Positions 52,387-61,880 are shown, numbered from the stretch's first letter. The stretch is 64,000 bases of DNA from Bacilli bacterium (GCA_017484065.1 JAFUTX010000018.1:62001-126000), one strand, 5' to 3'. Numbers and translations are program-made. The notes: generated by a model not told the origin, from the letters alone.

Positions 52387-55194
52387 ATGGATAAAATAAT
52401 AATAAAAGGTGCTAGAGAAAACAACTTAAAGAATATAGATATAGAAATACCTAAAAATAAATTGGTTATTATGACAGGAGTAAGTGGTAGTGGAAAAAGT
52501 AGTTTAGCTTTTGATACTATTTATGCTGAAGGACAAAGAAGATATGTTGAGAGTTTATCAGCTTATGCTCGTCAGTTTTTAGGTGGTACAGAAAAACCAG
52601 ATGTAGATAGTATTGAAGGGTTAAGTCCTAGTATTTCAATTGATCAAAAAACTACTAATAAAAACCCTCGTAGTACAGTAGGTACTATTACAGAAATATA
52701 TGATTATTTAAGGCTTTTATTTGCTAGAGTTGGTACACCTTATTGTCCAAATCATCATATTCCTATTACGCATCAAAGTATTGATGAAATGACTGATAAA
52801 GTATTAGAGTTTGGTGAAGGTACTAAGATTGAGGTTATGGCTCCTATTGTTCATGGTGAAAAAGGGACTCATAAAGATTTAATTGAAGATTTAAGAATGC
52901 AAGGTTATGCACGTATTAGAATTAATGGAGAAGTTCATAGTCTTGATGAAGAGATTAAATTAGAAAAGAATGTTAAAAGTAATATAGATGTTGTTATTGA
53001 TAGAATTGTTATTAGTTTAGAAGAACGTAGTAGAATATTTGAAGCAATTGAACTTAGTACTAAATTAGCTAATGGTAGAGTAATTATTAATGTTATTAAT
53101 GGTGAAGAACTTGTAATGAGTGAAAAATATGCTTGTTTAGAATGTAACTATTCTTTACCAGAGTTAGAGCCTAGATTATTTTCATTTAATTCTCCATATG
53201 GAGCTTGTAGTGAATGTAAGGGACTTGGTACTAAACTAGAGATTAATGAAGATTTAATTATACCTGATAGAAATAAAAGTATTAATGAGGGTGCTATAGC
53301 TACTATTTCTAGTGAACAAAATATTTATATGACTAGTTTAGAAACTGTATGTAATTATTATGGTATAGATATGAATAAACCTGTTAAAGATTTATCTAAG
53401 AAAGAATTAGATATTATTCTTTATGGTAGTCATGAAATAATTGATTTTAAATATGTTTCACGTACAGGTAATGTTCGTTATACAAGGGATTTTTATGAAG
53501 GAGTTATTAATAACTTAGAGAGAAGACATAGAGAAACTGGTAGTAACTGGATTAGAGATTGGTTAGAAAGCTTTATGGTTGAATCACCTTGTAAAAAATG
53601 TGGTGGAACTAGACTAAATGATAGTGTATTAAATGTATTTATCAATAAGAAAAATATATATGATATGTGTGATTTAGCTATTGATGATTTATATGATTTT
53701 ATTGGTAATTTAAAACTTAGTCGTGAGCAAAGTGAAATAAGTGGTTTGCTAATTAAAGAAATTAGAGACCGATTACTATTTTTAAAGAATGTCGGTTTAG
53801 GTTACTTAAGTTTAAATCGTAGTGCTGCAACTTTATCAGGCGGGGAAGCTCAACGTATTAGACTTGCTACACAAATAGGTAGTAGATTATCTGGAGTTTT
53901 ATATGTATTAGATGAACCTAGTATTGGATTGCATCAAAGAGATAATGAAAAACTTATTAATTCTTTAAAAGAAATGCGTGATTTAGGTAACTCATTAATT
54001 GTAGTTGAACATGATACTGATACAATGCTTGCTAGTGATTATATTATTGATATAGGTCCTGGAGCAGGAGTAAATGGTGGTAATGTAGTAGCATGTGGTA
54101 CACCAGAAGAAATTATTAAAAATCCTGATAGTTTAACTGGTAGATATTTATCTGGTAAGGAGAAAATAGAAGTACCTAAAAAGAGAAGAAAAGGTAATGG
54201 TAAATTTATTGAAATTGTTAAAGCTGAAGAGAATAATTTGAAGAAAATAAATGTTAAAATTCCTTTAAATAAGTTTGTTGTGGTAACAGGTGTTTCTGGT
54301 AGTGGTAAGAGTAGTTTAGTTAACGAAATACTTTACAAGAGTTTATCTAAGAAGCTTTATAGATCTAAGGAAATACCTGGTAAACATAAAGAAATAAAAG
54401 GATTAGACATAATTGACAAAGTTGTACATGTTTCACAAGATGCGATTGGTAGAACACCTAGAAGTAATCCTGCTACATATATTGGATTATTTGATGATAT
54501 TAGAGATTTATTTGCTAATACTAAAGAGAGTAAAATGAGAGGATACGATAAGGGTAGATTTTCATTTAATGTTAAAGGTGGAAGATGTGAAGCTTGTCAA
54601 GGTGATGGTATAAAGAAAATAGAGATGCATTTCTTACCAGATGTTTATGTTGATTGTGATGTATGTAAGGGTAAGAGATATAATAAAGAAACTTTAGATG
54701 TTAAGTTTAAAGGAAAGAATATTGCTGATGTACTCGATATGAGAGTAAGTGAAGCTTTAGAGTTTTTTGAAAATGTACCTAAAATATATAATAAAGTTAA
54801 GATTTTAGATGAAGTTGGATTAAGTTATATTAAGCTAGGTCAAAGTGCTCCGACATTATCAGGTGGTGAAGCTGGTAGAACTAAGTTAGCTAAAGAGTTG
54901 CAAAAGAAACCTACTGGTAAAAGTGTTTATATATTAGATGAACCAACTACAGGATTACATAGTGATGATATTAAGAAGCTGTTAGTAATATTAAATAGAA
55001 TTGTTGATAATGGTGATACGGTAATAGTTATAGAACATAATTTAGATGTTATTAAAGTAGCGGATTATATTATTGACTTGGGTCCAGAAGGTGGTAAAGA
55101 TGGTGGTAACATTGTTGCTACAGGTACTCCGGAAGAGGTTATGAAAGTTAAAGAGTCTTATACTGGTAAATACTTAAAAACAGTTATTGATTAA
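52387..55194 (+). CDS. uvrA: excinuclease ABC subunit A
   Basis: 935 residues, normal length. Two ABC ATPase halves: Walker A GVSGSGKSSL twice (~32 and ~638), signatures LSGGEAQRIRLA and LSGGEAGRTKLA, zinc fingers with CPNHH-type, CLECNY/CSECKG and CEACQGDG/CDVCKG. It recognises damage in nucleotide excision repair with UvrB. No uvrB next to it. ATG behind GAGTGGTGA. Confidence 0.97.
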   Translation: MDKIIIKGARENNLKNIDIEIPKNKLVIMTGVSGSGKSSLAFDTIYAEGQRRYVESLSAYARQFLGGTEKPDVDSIEGLSPSISIDQKTTNKNPRSTVGTITEIYDYLRLLFARVGTPYCPNHHIPITHQSIDEMTDKVLEFGEGTKIEVMAPIVHGEKGTHKDLIEDLRMQGYARIRINGEVHSLDEEIKLEKNVKSNIDVVIDRIVISLEERSRIFEAIELSTKLANGRVIINVINGEELVMSEKYACLECNYSLPELEPRLFSFNSPYGACSECKGLGTKLEINEDLIIPDRNKSINEGAIATISSEQNIYMTSLETVCNYYGIDMNKPVKDLSKKELDIILYGSHEIIDFKYVSRTGNVRYTRDFYEGVINNLERRHRETGSNWIRDWLESFMVESPCKKCGGTRLNDSVLNVFINKKNIYDMCDLAIDDLYDFIGNLKLSREQSEISGLLIKEIRDRLLFLKNVGLGYLSLNRSAATLSGGEAQRIRLATQIGSRLSGVLYVLDEPSIGLHQRDNEKLINSLKEMRDLGNSLIVVEHDTDTMLASDYIIDIGPGAGVNGGNVVACGTPEEIIKNPDSLTGRYLSGKEKIEVPKKRRKGNGKFIEIVKAEENNLKKINVKIPLNKFVVVTGVSGSGKSSLVNEILYKSLSKKLYRSKEIPGKHKEIKGLDIIDKVVHVSQDAIGRTPRSNPATYIGLFDDIRDLFANTKESKMRGYDKGRFSFNVKGGRCEACQGDGIKKIEMHFLPDVYVDCDVCKGKRYNKETLDVKFKGKNIADVLDMRVSEALEFFENVPKIYNKVKILDEVGLSYIKLGQSAPTLSGGEAGRTKLAKELQKKPTGKSVYILDEPTTGLHSDDIKKLLVILNRIVDNGDTVIVIEHNLDVIKVADYIIDLGPEGGKDGGNIVATGTPEEVMKVKESYTGKYLKTVID

Positions 55195-55200
55195 ATTTTT

Positions 55201-55231
55201 AAAGAAATTGTGTTAAACAGTTTCTTTTTTT
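55201..55231 (+). terminator. intrinsic terminator of uvrA
   Basis: 11-bp stem (55201-55211 with 55217-55227, one G-U), loop GTTAA, T-run. Confidence 0.9.
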
Positions 55232-55292
55232 GTAGATTTTATTAAAAAAAAGTGTTATTATTTTTATATGATATAAGAAGGGTTGGTAGCTT

Positions 55293-56447
55293 ATGCGTAA
55301 AATTGGTGGTTTATTAGCAGCTAGTTTATTTGTTTTAAGCTGCGTTTATTTAGTATTAAGTTACTATGTTAGTAGTTTAGCTTCTAATCCTTTATCTTTT
55401 ATTGCTTTAATATATATTATATGTTGTATACCTGGTGCTATTATTGCTTCTGTTTCTAAAAGAAGTGATATGACTTGGTTAGCAGGGCTAGGATTAACTT
55501 TTACTATAGCATTATTTATTTTATATAGTATGATTTATGCTTTTGATGTTTCGAATTTATTAATAATCCAATTTGCTTCTACTTTCTCATATTTAGTTAT
55601 GTTAGTTAGTTATGTATCAATAATGTGTCATATAGAAAATACTAATGTTAGTGTTTCAATTACTAAAGCTATTTCAGTTTTATTAGCTATGATATTTGCT
55701 ATAATTCGTATTTGGGGATTCTGGGGATCAAGAAGTTTAAATGTTTTAGGAGTTTACCAAATGGATTCTATGGGACTTGCAGTAGTTTTAATTGCTTCTA
55801 TAGTCTTTGGAATCTTAGCTTTAATATTAAGTGTTACATTCTCTGGTGAAGAAAAAGTTGAAAGTGATGTTGTTAATCTTGGAAGAATAGATATTCCACA
55901 AGTAATTGGTGGTAATGTTAATAGTGTTAACCCTTCTGCTGTTAATGTTAATAATAATGTACCAATGAATAATAGCGTTATTAATAATTCCTTTAATAAT
56001 GCTAATACAACTTATCAACCTAATGTTTCTACTAATCAGGTAGTAAATGAACCAGTAGCAAACGATTTAAGTCAAATTATTAATCCTAATCCGAATCTGA
56101 CTAATGAAATACCAGTAATGGCACAACCTACTGAGTATGTAGCACCAACTATGAATACTAATCCTAATACCAGAGTTGCTGTACCATCATTTGATACGGA
56201 TTTTAATAACAGTAATGGAAATCAAAGTAATATAGTTAATATACCTTTAACTTTTATGAATGATAGTTATGGTAGTTTAAATAATCAACCGAATATAAAT
56301 AATAATGTTAATAACCAACCATTTGTTAACAATAATGTAGGAGGATATAATCCTAATGTAAGTAATGTACCTCCTGTTGTTAACATTAATCAAAATATGG
56401 GTATGACAAATCAACCATATAATCCAAATAATATACAAAATAGATAA
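55293..56447 (+). CDS. multi-pass membrane protein with long Asn-rich tail, unknown function
   Basis: 384 residues. Six or so membrane helices in residues 1-190, then a ~190-residue low-complexity tail very rich in Asn, Pro and Val (for example NNNVPMNNSVINNSFNN), probably disordered. No family recognised. The tail is neither a coding error nor a shifted frame: it stays open to a stop followed by a terminator. AGAAGGGTTGG precedes ATG. Confidence 0.7.
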   Translation: MRKIGGLLAASLFVLSCVYLVLSYYVSSLASNPLSFIALIYIICCIPGAIIASVSKRSDMTWLAGLGLTFTIALFILYSMIYAFDVSNLLIIQFASTFSYLVMLVSYVSIMCHIENTNVSVSITKAISVLLAMIFAIIRIWGFWGSRSLNVLGVYQMDSMGLAVVLIASIVFGILALILSVTFSGEEKVESDVVNLGRIDIPQVIGGNVNSVNPSAVNVNNNVPMNNSVINNSFNNANTTYQPNVSTNQVVNEPVANDLSQIINPNPNLTNEIPVMAQPTEYVAPTMNTNPNTRVAVPSFDTDFNNSNGNQSNIVNIPLTFMNDSYGSLNNQPNINNNVNNQPFVNNNVGGYNPNVSNVPPVVNINQNMGMTNQPYNPNNIQNR

Positions 56448-56467
56448 CATCCTTTGGGTGTTTTTTT
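56446..56467 (+). terminator. intrinsic terminator
   Basis: AACATCC/GGGTGTT 7-bp stem with TTT loop, T-run; one G-U pair. Confidence 0.78.
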
Positions 56468-56518
56468 ATGGTTTTTTTAAGAGTAGTTATTATGTTAGCT
56501 ACTTTATCACTAATTTTT

Positions 56519-56541
56519 AACACGAAATTACGTAACGTGTT
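56519..56541. repeat. inverted repeat before the XRE gene
   Basis: AACACG (56519-56524) and CGTGTT (56536-56541) with TTACGTAA between them. Could be an operator for the following regulator. Confidence 0.4.
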
Positions 56542-56606
56542 TTAATCATATCAATTTATTTTATATTTATAATTATTTTTGTACATAACTATATTAGGTG
56601 ATTGAT

Positions 56607-56831
56607 ATGAAGGTAAGTTTAAATGAATATGGTAAAGCCTCGTTTATTAGAATTATAAGGGAATGGACAGGATTAACACAAAAAGAGTTTGCAAAGTTGC
56701 TTGGAAAAAGTGAAAGGCAAATACAAGGATATGAATCTGGAACATCTAATTATAGTATTAAAACTTTAGAAACAATAGCTAAAGAATTAAATATATCAAT
56801 TACTGCTGAAAAACAAAGTAAAAGACATTAG
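56607..56831 (+). CDS. XRE-family helix-turn-helix protein
   Basis: 74 residues. HTH: IIREWTGLTQKEFAKLLGKSERQIQGYESGTSNYSIKTLETIAKEL. DNA-binding domain only. ATG at 56607 behind TAGGTGAT. It stands directly upstream of the three paralogous anchored proteins and might regulate them (inference). Confidence 0.85.
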   Translation: MKVSLNEYGKASFIRIIREWTGLTQKEFAKLLGKSERQIQGYESGTSNYSIKTLETIAKELNISITAEKQSKRH

Positions 56832-56851
56832 AGTAACATCTAATTTTTTTA
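56827..56851 (+). terminator. intrinsic terminator of the XRE gene
   Basis: ATTAGA/TCTAAT 6-bp perfect stem, 6-base loop, T-run. Confidence 0.75.
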
Positions 56852-56896
56852 TTTGTAAACTAAATTGTTTATATGAAATTTTATTTCGTGTTTTTG

Positions 56897-56926
56897 TTGA
56901 CTTTTATATTATGATTATTCTATAAT
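56897..56926 (+). promoter_or_regulatory. promoter of paralogue 1
   Basis: TTGACT (56897-56902), 18-base spacer, TATAAT (56921-56926). The same arrangement occurs before paralogue 2. Confidence 0.75.
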
Positions 56927-56955
56927 TTAGGTAATAGTAGAAAAGAGGTAAAAAG

Positions 56956-57813
56956 GTGGAAAAGAAAAGTGGTAAAGGACTACTAGTAGTAGTTGGTATT
57001 GTATTTTGTATTATAGGTTTAGCTGGAGGTTATAGTTTAGGTAAAGGTATATTTACTAAAAATGTAGATGCAAATAAATCTAATGAACAAGAAAAGAAAG
57101 AAGATAATAAAGATAATAATCAAGAATTAGAACAAATATCTGTTGATTCGGAAATGGTAAAAAATGCTATGTTAAAATATGCTTTTGGTGATTCATCTTT
57201 AGGTATTGATCTATATGATAAAATGTATTCTGGTACTTTTGAATATGGAGATTTTACTACAAGTGAAATAATAGCTTTAGCTATTAATAATGCTGGAGAT
57301 ATTTCATATGATTATAATGAACCTAGTGTACTTACTATTCAACAAATTAATAGTGGCTTAAGAAAAGTAGAAAATTCATCTAGACAATTTACTATTGAAG
57401 ATATAAAGAAAAATGCTAAATATAAAGAATTAGATGAAAAAATTTATGGGCCTAATGCTAATTATTATCATTATTTTGATTATTTTACAATTGAGAAATT
57501 TAATACTGATAGTATAGAATTATATGGATTTTTTACTGATGATCCTTGGGCAGTTGATTCTTTATTAAAGAAAGTTGTAAAAGCCGAAAAATCAGTTAAT
57601 AAATTATATATTTATGAAAAAGTTGCCTATCTAGAAAATATAGATTATGAAAACAATATTGTTAGTACATATGATGGTAATACTAAATCTGGTAATATTA
57701 TTCAAAAAAATATTAAAGATAGTGAACTAAATTGGGATTTATATAGCACTTATAAATGGACATTTGATATTGATAATGGAAATACTTATCTTGAAAGCAT
57801 TATAAGACAATAA
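56956..57813 (+). CDS. anchored protein, paralogue 1 of three
   Basis: 285 residues. N-terminal KSGKGLL, a membrane helix (~8-28), then GYSLGKGIFTKNVDANKSNEQEKKED, shared with the next two genes. The outer domain (~60-285) is acidic, with KIYGPNANYYHYF and a C-terminal YKWTFDIDNGNTYLESI. No family recognised. GTG start behind AAGAGGTA. Own promoter and terminator. Confidence 0.75.
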   Translation: MEKKSGKGLLVVVGIVFCIIGLAGGYSLGKGIFTKNVDANKSNEQEKKEDNKDNNQELEQISVDSEMVKNAMLKYAFGDSSLGIDLYDKMYSGTFEYGDFTTSEIIALAINNAGDISYDYNEPSVLTIQQINSGLRKVENSSRQFTIEDIKKNAKYKELDEKIYGPNANYYHYFDYFTIEKFNTDSIELYGFFTDDPWAVDSLLKKVVKAEKSVNKLYIYEKVAYLENIDYENNIVSTYDGNTKSGNIIQKNIKDSELNWDLYSTYKWTFDIDNGNTYLESIIRQ

Positions 57814-57838
57814 TGGGTTTAATAACTCATTATTTTTT
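57812..57838 (+). terminator. terminator of paralogue 1
   Basis: AATGGGTT/AACTCATT 8-bp stem (one G-U), loop TAAT, T-run; near copy after paralogue 3. Confidence 0.82.
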
Positions 57839-57874
57839 ATTTAAAATTTCTTGAACTAACATCTCTAGTTTATG

Positions 57875-57904
57875 TTGACTTTATAAACATCTTTATTCTA
57901 TAAT
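57875..57904 (+). promoter_or_regulatory. promoter of paralogues 2 and 3
   Basis: TTGACT (57875-57880), 18-base spacer, TATAAT (57899-57904), followed by the same leader (TTTAGGTAATA) as paralogue 1. Confidence 0.75.
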
Positions 57905-57933
57905 TTAGGTAATAATAGAAAAGAGGTAGAATA

Positions 57934-58851
57934 GTGGAAAATAAAAGTGGTAAAGGACTAATAATTTTAGTTGCAGTAATAGCAGTAATTATAGCTTTAG
58001 TTGGAGGATATAGTTTAGGTAAAGGTGTATTTACTAAAAATGTAGAAGCTAATAAATCTAATGAACAAGAAAAGAAAGAAGATAGTCAAGAAATAAAAAA
58101 TGGTGAATTAGATCTTAATTCTGATATAGTTAAAGAGCTATATTATATGGTAACACCAATTGATGACGTACCTCAAGCATCATATATGGATTTTTATGAA
58201 GCATATAGAAACTATTGGAATCATTCGATGTTTTATCCTTATGAAGATAATGTTGATTTTATTGCATCTACTGCAAATGAAGAGGATAAAATGTATATCT
58301 TATCTTGGAATTTAGATGTAAAGAAAAAGACTAAATATAATTGTGAAAAGTATAAACAATATTTAAATAAATGGGTTCATAAAATTGGGAACGGAGAAAT
58401 TATTGAAGACTATAATAAATGTAATTTGCCTGAAGAATTACAGTCAACAAATCCAAACGAATATGATGAATATACTGAAGGTTTTACTAGGGAATATATT
58501 GAAAGTTTATATAAAAAAATATATGGAAAAGATGCAGTACTTGATAAAAGTGTAACTTTGTATACTAATTGTCCTGTATATATTTATAATTCCAAAATGG
58601 ATGCATATATTGATTATACTAATGGCTGTGGTGGAACTGAGGGGCCAGGTGGTTACTCTCATGAATTAATAAAAGCTATTAAAGATGATAATTCAATTAA
58701 AATATATGATAAAGTTGTATATACTGATTATGACGAAGATGATACTGAAAATGAAAATCCAATAACTAAGTTCGTTAACAACTATATATATACATTTGAA
58801 AAAGAAGATACAGGTAACTATATATTTGTTAGTAGAACTATTGAAAGATAA
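57934..58851 (+). CDS. anchored protein, paralogue 2 of three
   Basis: 305 residues. Same anchor (MENKSGKGLIILV...GGYSLGKGVFTKNVEANKSNEQEKKED) as its neighbours, then a different outer domain with four Cys (YNCEKY, YNKCNLPEE, TNCPVY, NGCGGTEG), KIYGKDA and a C-terminal YIYTFEKEDTGNYIFVSRT. Function unknown. GTG start behind AAGAGGTA. Confidence 0.75.
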   Translation: MENKSGKGLIILVAVIAVIIALVGGYSLGKGVFTKNVEANKSNEQEKKEDSQEIKNGELDLNSDIVKELYYMVTPIDDVPQASYMDFYEAYRNYWNHSMFYPYEDNVDFIASTANEEDKMYILSWNLDVKKKTKYNCEKYKQYLNKWVHKIGNGEIIEDYNKCNLPEELQSTNPNEYDEYTEGFTREYIESLYKKIYGKDAVLDKSVTLYTNCPVYIYNSKMDAYIDYTNGCGGTEGPGGYSHELIKAIKDDNSIKIYDKVVYTDYDEDDTENENPITKFVNNYIYTFEKEDTGNYIFVSRTIER

Positions 58852-58892
58852 ATATTTTATTATTTAGGTAATAGTAGAGAAGAGGTAGAATA

Positions 58893-59606
58893 GTGGAAAA
58901 TAAAAGTGGTAAAGGACTAATAATATTAGTTGCACTGATAGCGGTGGTTATAGCTTTGGTTGGAGGCTATAGTTTAGGTAAAGGTGTATTTACTAAAAAT
59001 GTAGATGCAAATAAACCTAAAGAGATTGAGAAGAAAGAAGATAATCAAGATAATAATGTTGATGAGAATAAAGTTGTTGATAGTGCTACATTAGAAAAAT
59101 TAAAACGAATTGCTAACATTGAAGATGCGGATTGTAACGATGAATTTTTACTTCCAAAAGTTCAAGGAATAATTAACGATATGAGTGATGAAGATAAATC
59201 TACTTTTATTTATAGATATATATTAAATAATGTATCTTGGAAAAATGTAGATTATGAAGAATCCGGTTATTGTGAAGCTGGAGCTGGAGTTTGCATGGGA
59301 GTTAAAACTACTGACTATGATTCTGTATTAAAGATGTTTGGCTTATCAAAATTTAACGATTCAAATATTATTGCTTCATATAAAGATATGTATTTGCTTA
59401 TAACTATGGGTTTTGCTTGTGATTATGATATATCTTATAAATATAACTTTGATACTATGTATTTAGGAAAAGATATAAAGCTAAATGCTGTAATAGATTT
59501 TTATAATACAGATGGTAAAATATTAGCTAAAGCTGAAAAATGGGAATATACTTTTAAATTAAATAGTGAAGGAGATTATTATCTATATTCAGTTTATAAA
59601 AAATAA
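58893..59606 (+). CDS. anchored protein, paralogue 3 of three
   Basis: 237 residues. Anchor nearly identical to paralogue 2; outer domain shorter, with Cys residues (DADCNDE, GYCEAGAGVCMG, FACDYD) and the C-terminal WEYTFKLNSEGDYYLYSVYKK. It lacks its own TTGACT; homology to the others begins near the -10 region, so it is probably transcribed with paralogue 2. GTG start. Confidence 0.75.
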   Translation: MENKSGKGLIILVALIAVVIALVGGYSLGKGVFTKNVDANKPKEIEKKEDNQDNNVDENKVVDSATLEKLKRIANIEDADCNDEFLLPKVQGIINDMSDEDKSTFIYRYILNNVSWKNVDYEESGYCEAGAGVCMGVKTTDYDSVLKMFGLSKFNDSNIIASYKDMYLLITMGFACDYDISYKYNFDTMYLGKDIKLNAVIDFYNTDGKILAKAEKWEYTFKLNSEGDYYLYSVYKK

Positions 59607-59615
59607 TTAAAATTT

Positions 59616-59642
59616 AATGGGTTTAAAAACTCATTATTTTTT
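59616..59642 (+). terminator. terminator of paralogues 2-3
   Basis: AATGGGTT/AACTCATT stem, loop TAAA, T-run; near-identical to 57812-57838. Confidence 0.82.
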
Positions 59643-59668
59643 TATGTTAAAATTTTTGCAATTTTTGC

Positions 59669-59697
59669 TTGATTTTTCCGTATTTATGCGGTAGAAT
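59669..59697 (+). promoter_or_regulatory. promoter of the S10 operon
   Basis: TTGATT (59669-59674), 17-base spacer, TAGAAT (59692-59697). Predicted RNA start near 59704. Confidence 0.65.
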
Positions 59698-59703
59698 TGA
59701 ATT

Positions 59704-59820
59704 TGTATGACTGCTGAGATGTGCGAGGTTGCTGATACACTAGGTGGAGTTGCTTGGACTATCTGGTTAAAATCAGGGAATTTGTGCGGAGCGAGTCTAT
59801 ACTAGATATAGGCGAAAGGA
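59704..59820 (+). promoter_or_regulatory. structured, GC-richer 5' leader of the S10 operon
   Basis: About 120 bases with clearly higher G+C than the surroundings and no open frame. A hairpin GTCTATA/TATAGGC (59795-59801 with 59807-59813) lies just before the AAAGGAG ribosome binding site, and CTGGT/ATCAG (59764-59777) forms another. Candidate autoregulatory element for a ribosomal protein (L4 in E. coli); family not identified. Confidence 0.5.
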
Positions 59821-59830
59821 GAATGTTATT

Positions 59831-60142
59831 GTGGCAAATAATAGTAAAGTAAGAATTAATCTTAAAGCTTTTGATTCTAAACTATTAGAAGTTGCATGTG
59901 GAAAGATTGTTGATACAGTTAAAAGAACTGGTGGAGAAATTTCTGGACCAGTACCACTACCAACTGAAATAGAAAAGGTTACTGTTTTAAGAGCTGTTCA
60001 CAAATATAAGGATGCTAGAGAACAATTCGAAAAGAGAACTCATAAGAGATTAATCGAAATCAAAAATCCAAGTAAAGAAACAGTTGATGCTTTAACTCAT
60101 GTTGATTTACCAAGTGGAGTAGACATCAAAATAAAATTATAA
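59831..60142 (+). CDS. rpsJ: 30S ribosomal protein S10
   Basis: 103 residues. [38 protein letters not shown] and [14 protein letters not shown] are S10 signatures. First gene of the S10 operon. GTG start, 10 bases after AGGAG. Confidence 0.97.
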   Translation: MANNSKVRINLKAFDSKLLEVACGKIVDTVKRTGGEISGPVPLPTEIEKVTVLRAVHKYKDAREQFEKRTHKRLIEIKNPSKETVDALTHVDLPSGVDIKIKL

Positions 60143-60164
60143 TATATAAGGAAGGAAAAATAAT

Positions 60165-60938
60165 ATGAAAGGAATCTTAGGACGCAAAGTTGGAATGACA
60201 CAAGTATTCACTAAAGATGGTATTTTAATTCCTGTAACTGTTGTTGAGGTTGAACCTAACGTAGTTATGCAAGTTAAAACTCCTGAAAAAGATGGATATA
60301 GTGCTGTTCAATTAGGCGTATTTGAAAAGAAAGAAAAAAATTCAAGTAAATCAAGCATTAAACGTGCAAAAAATGCAAATACAACTCCTAAGCGCTTCTT
60401 AAAAGAAATAAGAGATTGTGAAATTGATTATAAACTAGGAGACGTTGTTGGAGCTGATGTATTTGAAGTAGGAGACGTAGTAGACGTTACTGGTACTTCA
60501 AAAGGTAAAGGGTTCCAAGGAACTATCAAAAGACATAATCAATCAAGAGGACCAATGGGACATGGATCACATTATCATCGTGGACCTGGTTCATTAGGTA
60601 CTATGTTACCAAAAAGAGTTTTGAAAGGTAAAAATTTACCAGGACATATGGGTCATGAAACTATTACAATTCAAAACTTAGAAATTATTGAAGTTAATAC
60701 AGCTGAAAATTACATTTTAGTTAGCGGAAATATTCCAGGACCAAAGAAAGGTTTAGTATTTATTAAATCTGCTATTAAAAATTCTCGTAAGAAAAATGCA
60801 AAAGAAATTTTATCTTATGAAGAAGTTGAAGAAACAGTAGTTGATGAAGTAGTAGAAGAAACACCTGTTGTTGAAGAAGTTGCTACTGAAGAAGTTGTAG
60901 AAACTACTGAAGAAAATTCTGAAGGAGCAAGCAATTAA
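60165..60938 (+). CDS. rplC: 50S ribosomal protein L3 with acidic C-terminal extension
   Basis: 257 residues; the normal length is about 209. [24 protein letters not shown] and [17 protein letters not shown] are diagnostic. The last ~45 residues are a Glu/Val/Thr-rich tail ([20 protein letters not shown] and onwards) outside the L3 fold. AAGGAAGG precedes ATG. Confidence 0.96.
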   Translation: MKGILGRKVGMTQVFTKDGILIPVTVVEVEPNVVMQVKTPEKDGYSAVQLGVFEKKEKNSSKSSIKRAKNANTTPKRFLKEIRDCEIDYKLGDVVGADVFEVGDVVDVTGTSKGKGFQGTIKRHNQSRGPMGHGSHYHRGPGSLGTMLPKRVLKGKNLPGHMGHETITIQNLEIIEVNTAENYILVSGNIPGPKKGLVFIKSAIKNSRKKNAKEILSYEEVEETVVDEVVEETPVVEEVATEEVVETTEENSEGASN

Positions 60939-60965
60939 TTGCTTATTCTAGAAAGGAAATAAAAT

Positions 60966-61589
60966 ATGAGTAAGATAAATGTATTAAACATTAAAGGTGA
61001 AAAAGTTAAAGATTTAACTATTAACGATAATGTTTGGAAAATCGAAGCTAACGATGATTGTTTAAAAAAGATGATAAGACTTCAATTAGATTCAATGCGT
61101 CAAGGAACTCACAAAACTAAAAGTAGAAGTGAAGTTAGTGGCGGTGGAAGAAAACCTTGGAAACAAAAAGGTACAGGACGTGCTCGTCAAGGTTCTATTC
61201 GTGCTACACAATGGCGTGGTGGTGGAATAGCTCATGGAGTAACTCCTAGAGATTATTCATTCAAAATTAATAGAAAAGAAAGAGTTATCGCTTTAAAAAG
61301 TGCTTTATCATTAAAGTTTACTAATAAAAATTTAGTTGTAGTTGATAATATTGAATTATCAGGATTAAAGACTAAAGAAGCTTTAGAAGTATTAAATAAT
61401 TTAAAATTAACTGGTAAAGTATTATTTGTTACTAAAGAAGATAACGAAAATTTATATATGGCTACTCGTAACTTAGGTTATGCTTATGCTATGTTAGCAG
61501 ATGAAATTAACTGCTATGACTTAGTTAATGCTGATTACCTAGTATGCGATGAAGAAGCTATTAAAAGTATTGAGGAGGCGCTTGCATAA
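60966..61589 (+). CDS. rplD: 50S ribosomal protein L4
   Basis: 207 residues. GGRKPWKQKGTGRARQGSIRATQWRGGGIAHGV is the L4 loop that reaches the exit tunnel. AGAAAGGA precedes ATG. The stop overlaps the rplW start by one base. Confidence 0.97.
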   Translation: MSKINVLNIKGEKVKDLTINDNVWKIEANDDCLKKMIRLQLDSMRQGTHKTKSRSEVSGGGRKPWKQKGTGRARQGSIRATQWRGGGIAHGVTPRDYSFKINRKERVIALKSALSLKFTNKNLVVVDNIELSGLKTKEALEVLNNLKLTGKVLFVTKEDNENLYMATRNLGYAYAMLADEINCYDLVNADYLVCDEEAIKSIEEALA

Positions 61590-61864
61590 TGAAAGATTAC
61601 ACAGATATTATTATTGCACCAGTAATTACTGAAAAAGCTAGTGCTTGTGAACAAAGAAATGTTTATACTTTCAAAGTAGCTAAGAGTGCAACTAAACCTC
61701 AAATTAAATATGCTATTGAAAAAGCTTTTGGCGTAAAAGTTAAAAGTGTTAATACATTAATAACTAAACCAAAAGATAAAAGGGTTGGTAAATATACTGG
61801 CCAAACTAAAACATTTAAGAAAGCTTTCGTTACATTAGCTGATGGCGAAAGTATAGAATTATAG
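61589..61864 (+). CDS. rplW: 50S ribosomal protein L23
   Basis: 91 residues. IIAPVITEKAS at the start and KYAIEKAFGVKVKSVNTLITK are typical. It lies at the tunnel exit and docks trigger factor and SRP. AGGAGG in the rplD end serves as binding site. Confidence 0.96.
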   Translation: MKDYTDIIIAPVITEKASACEQRNVYTFKVAKSATKPQIKYAIEKAFGVKVKSVNTLITKPKDKRVGKYTGQTKTFKKAFVTLADGESIEL

Positions 61865-61880
61865 TAAGGAGTGAGAGAAT

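Noticed and set aside
55900-56440. Asn-rich stretch as a tandem DNA repeat or frameshift product
   Set aside because: The codons vary, there is no fixed repeat unit, and the frame stays open to a stop followed by a terminator.
56519-56541. parS-like or terminator function for the AACACG...CGTGTT repeat
   Set aside because: It does not match parS and lacks a proper T-run; kept only as a possible operator.
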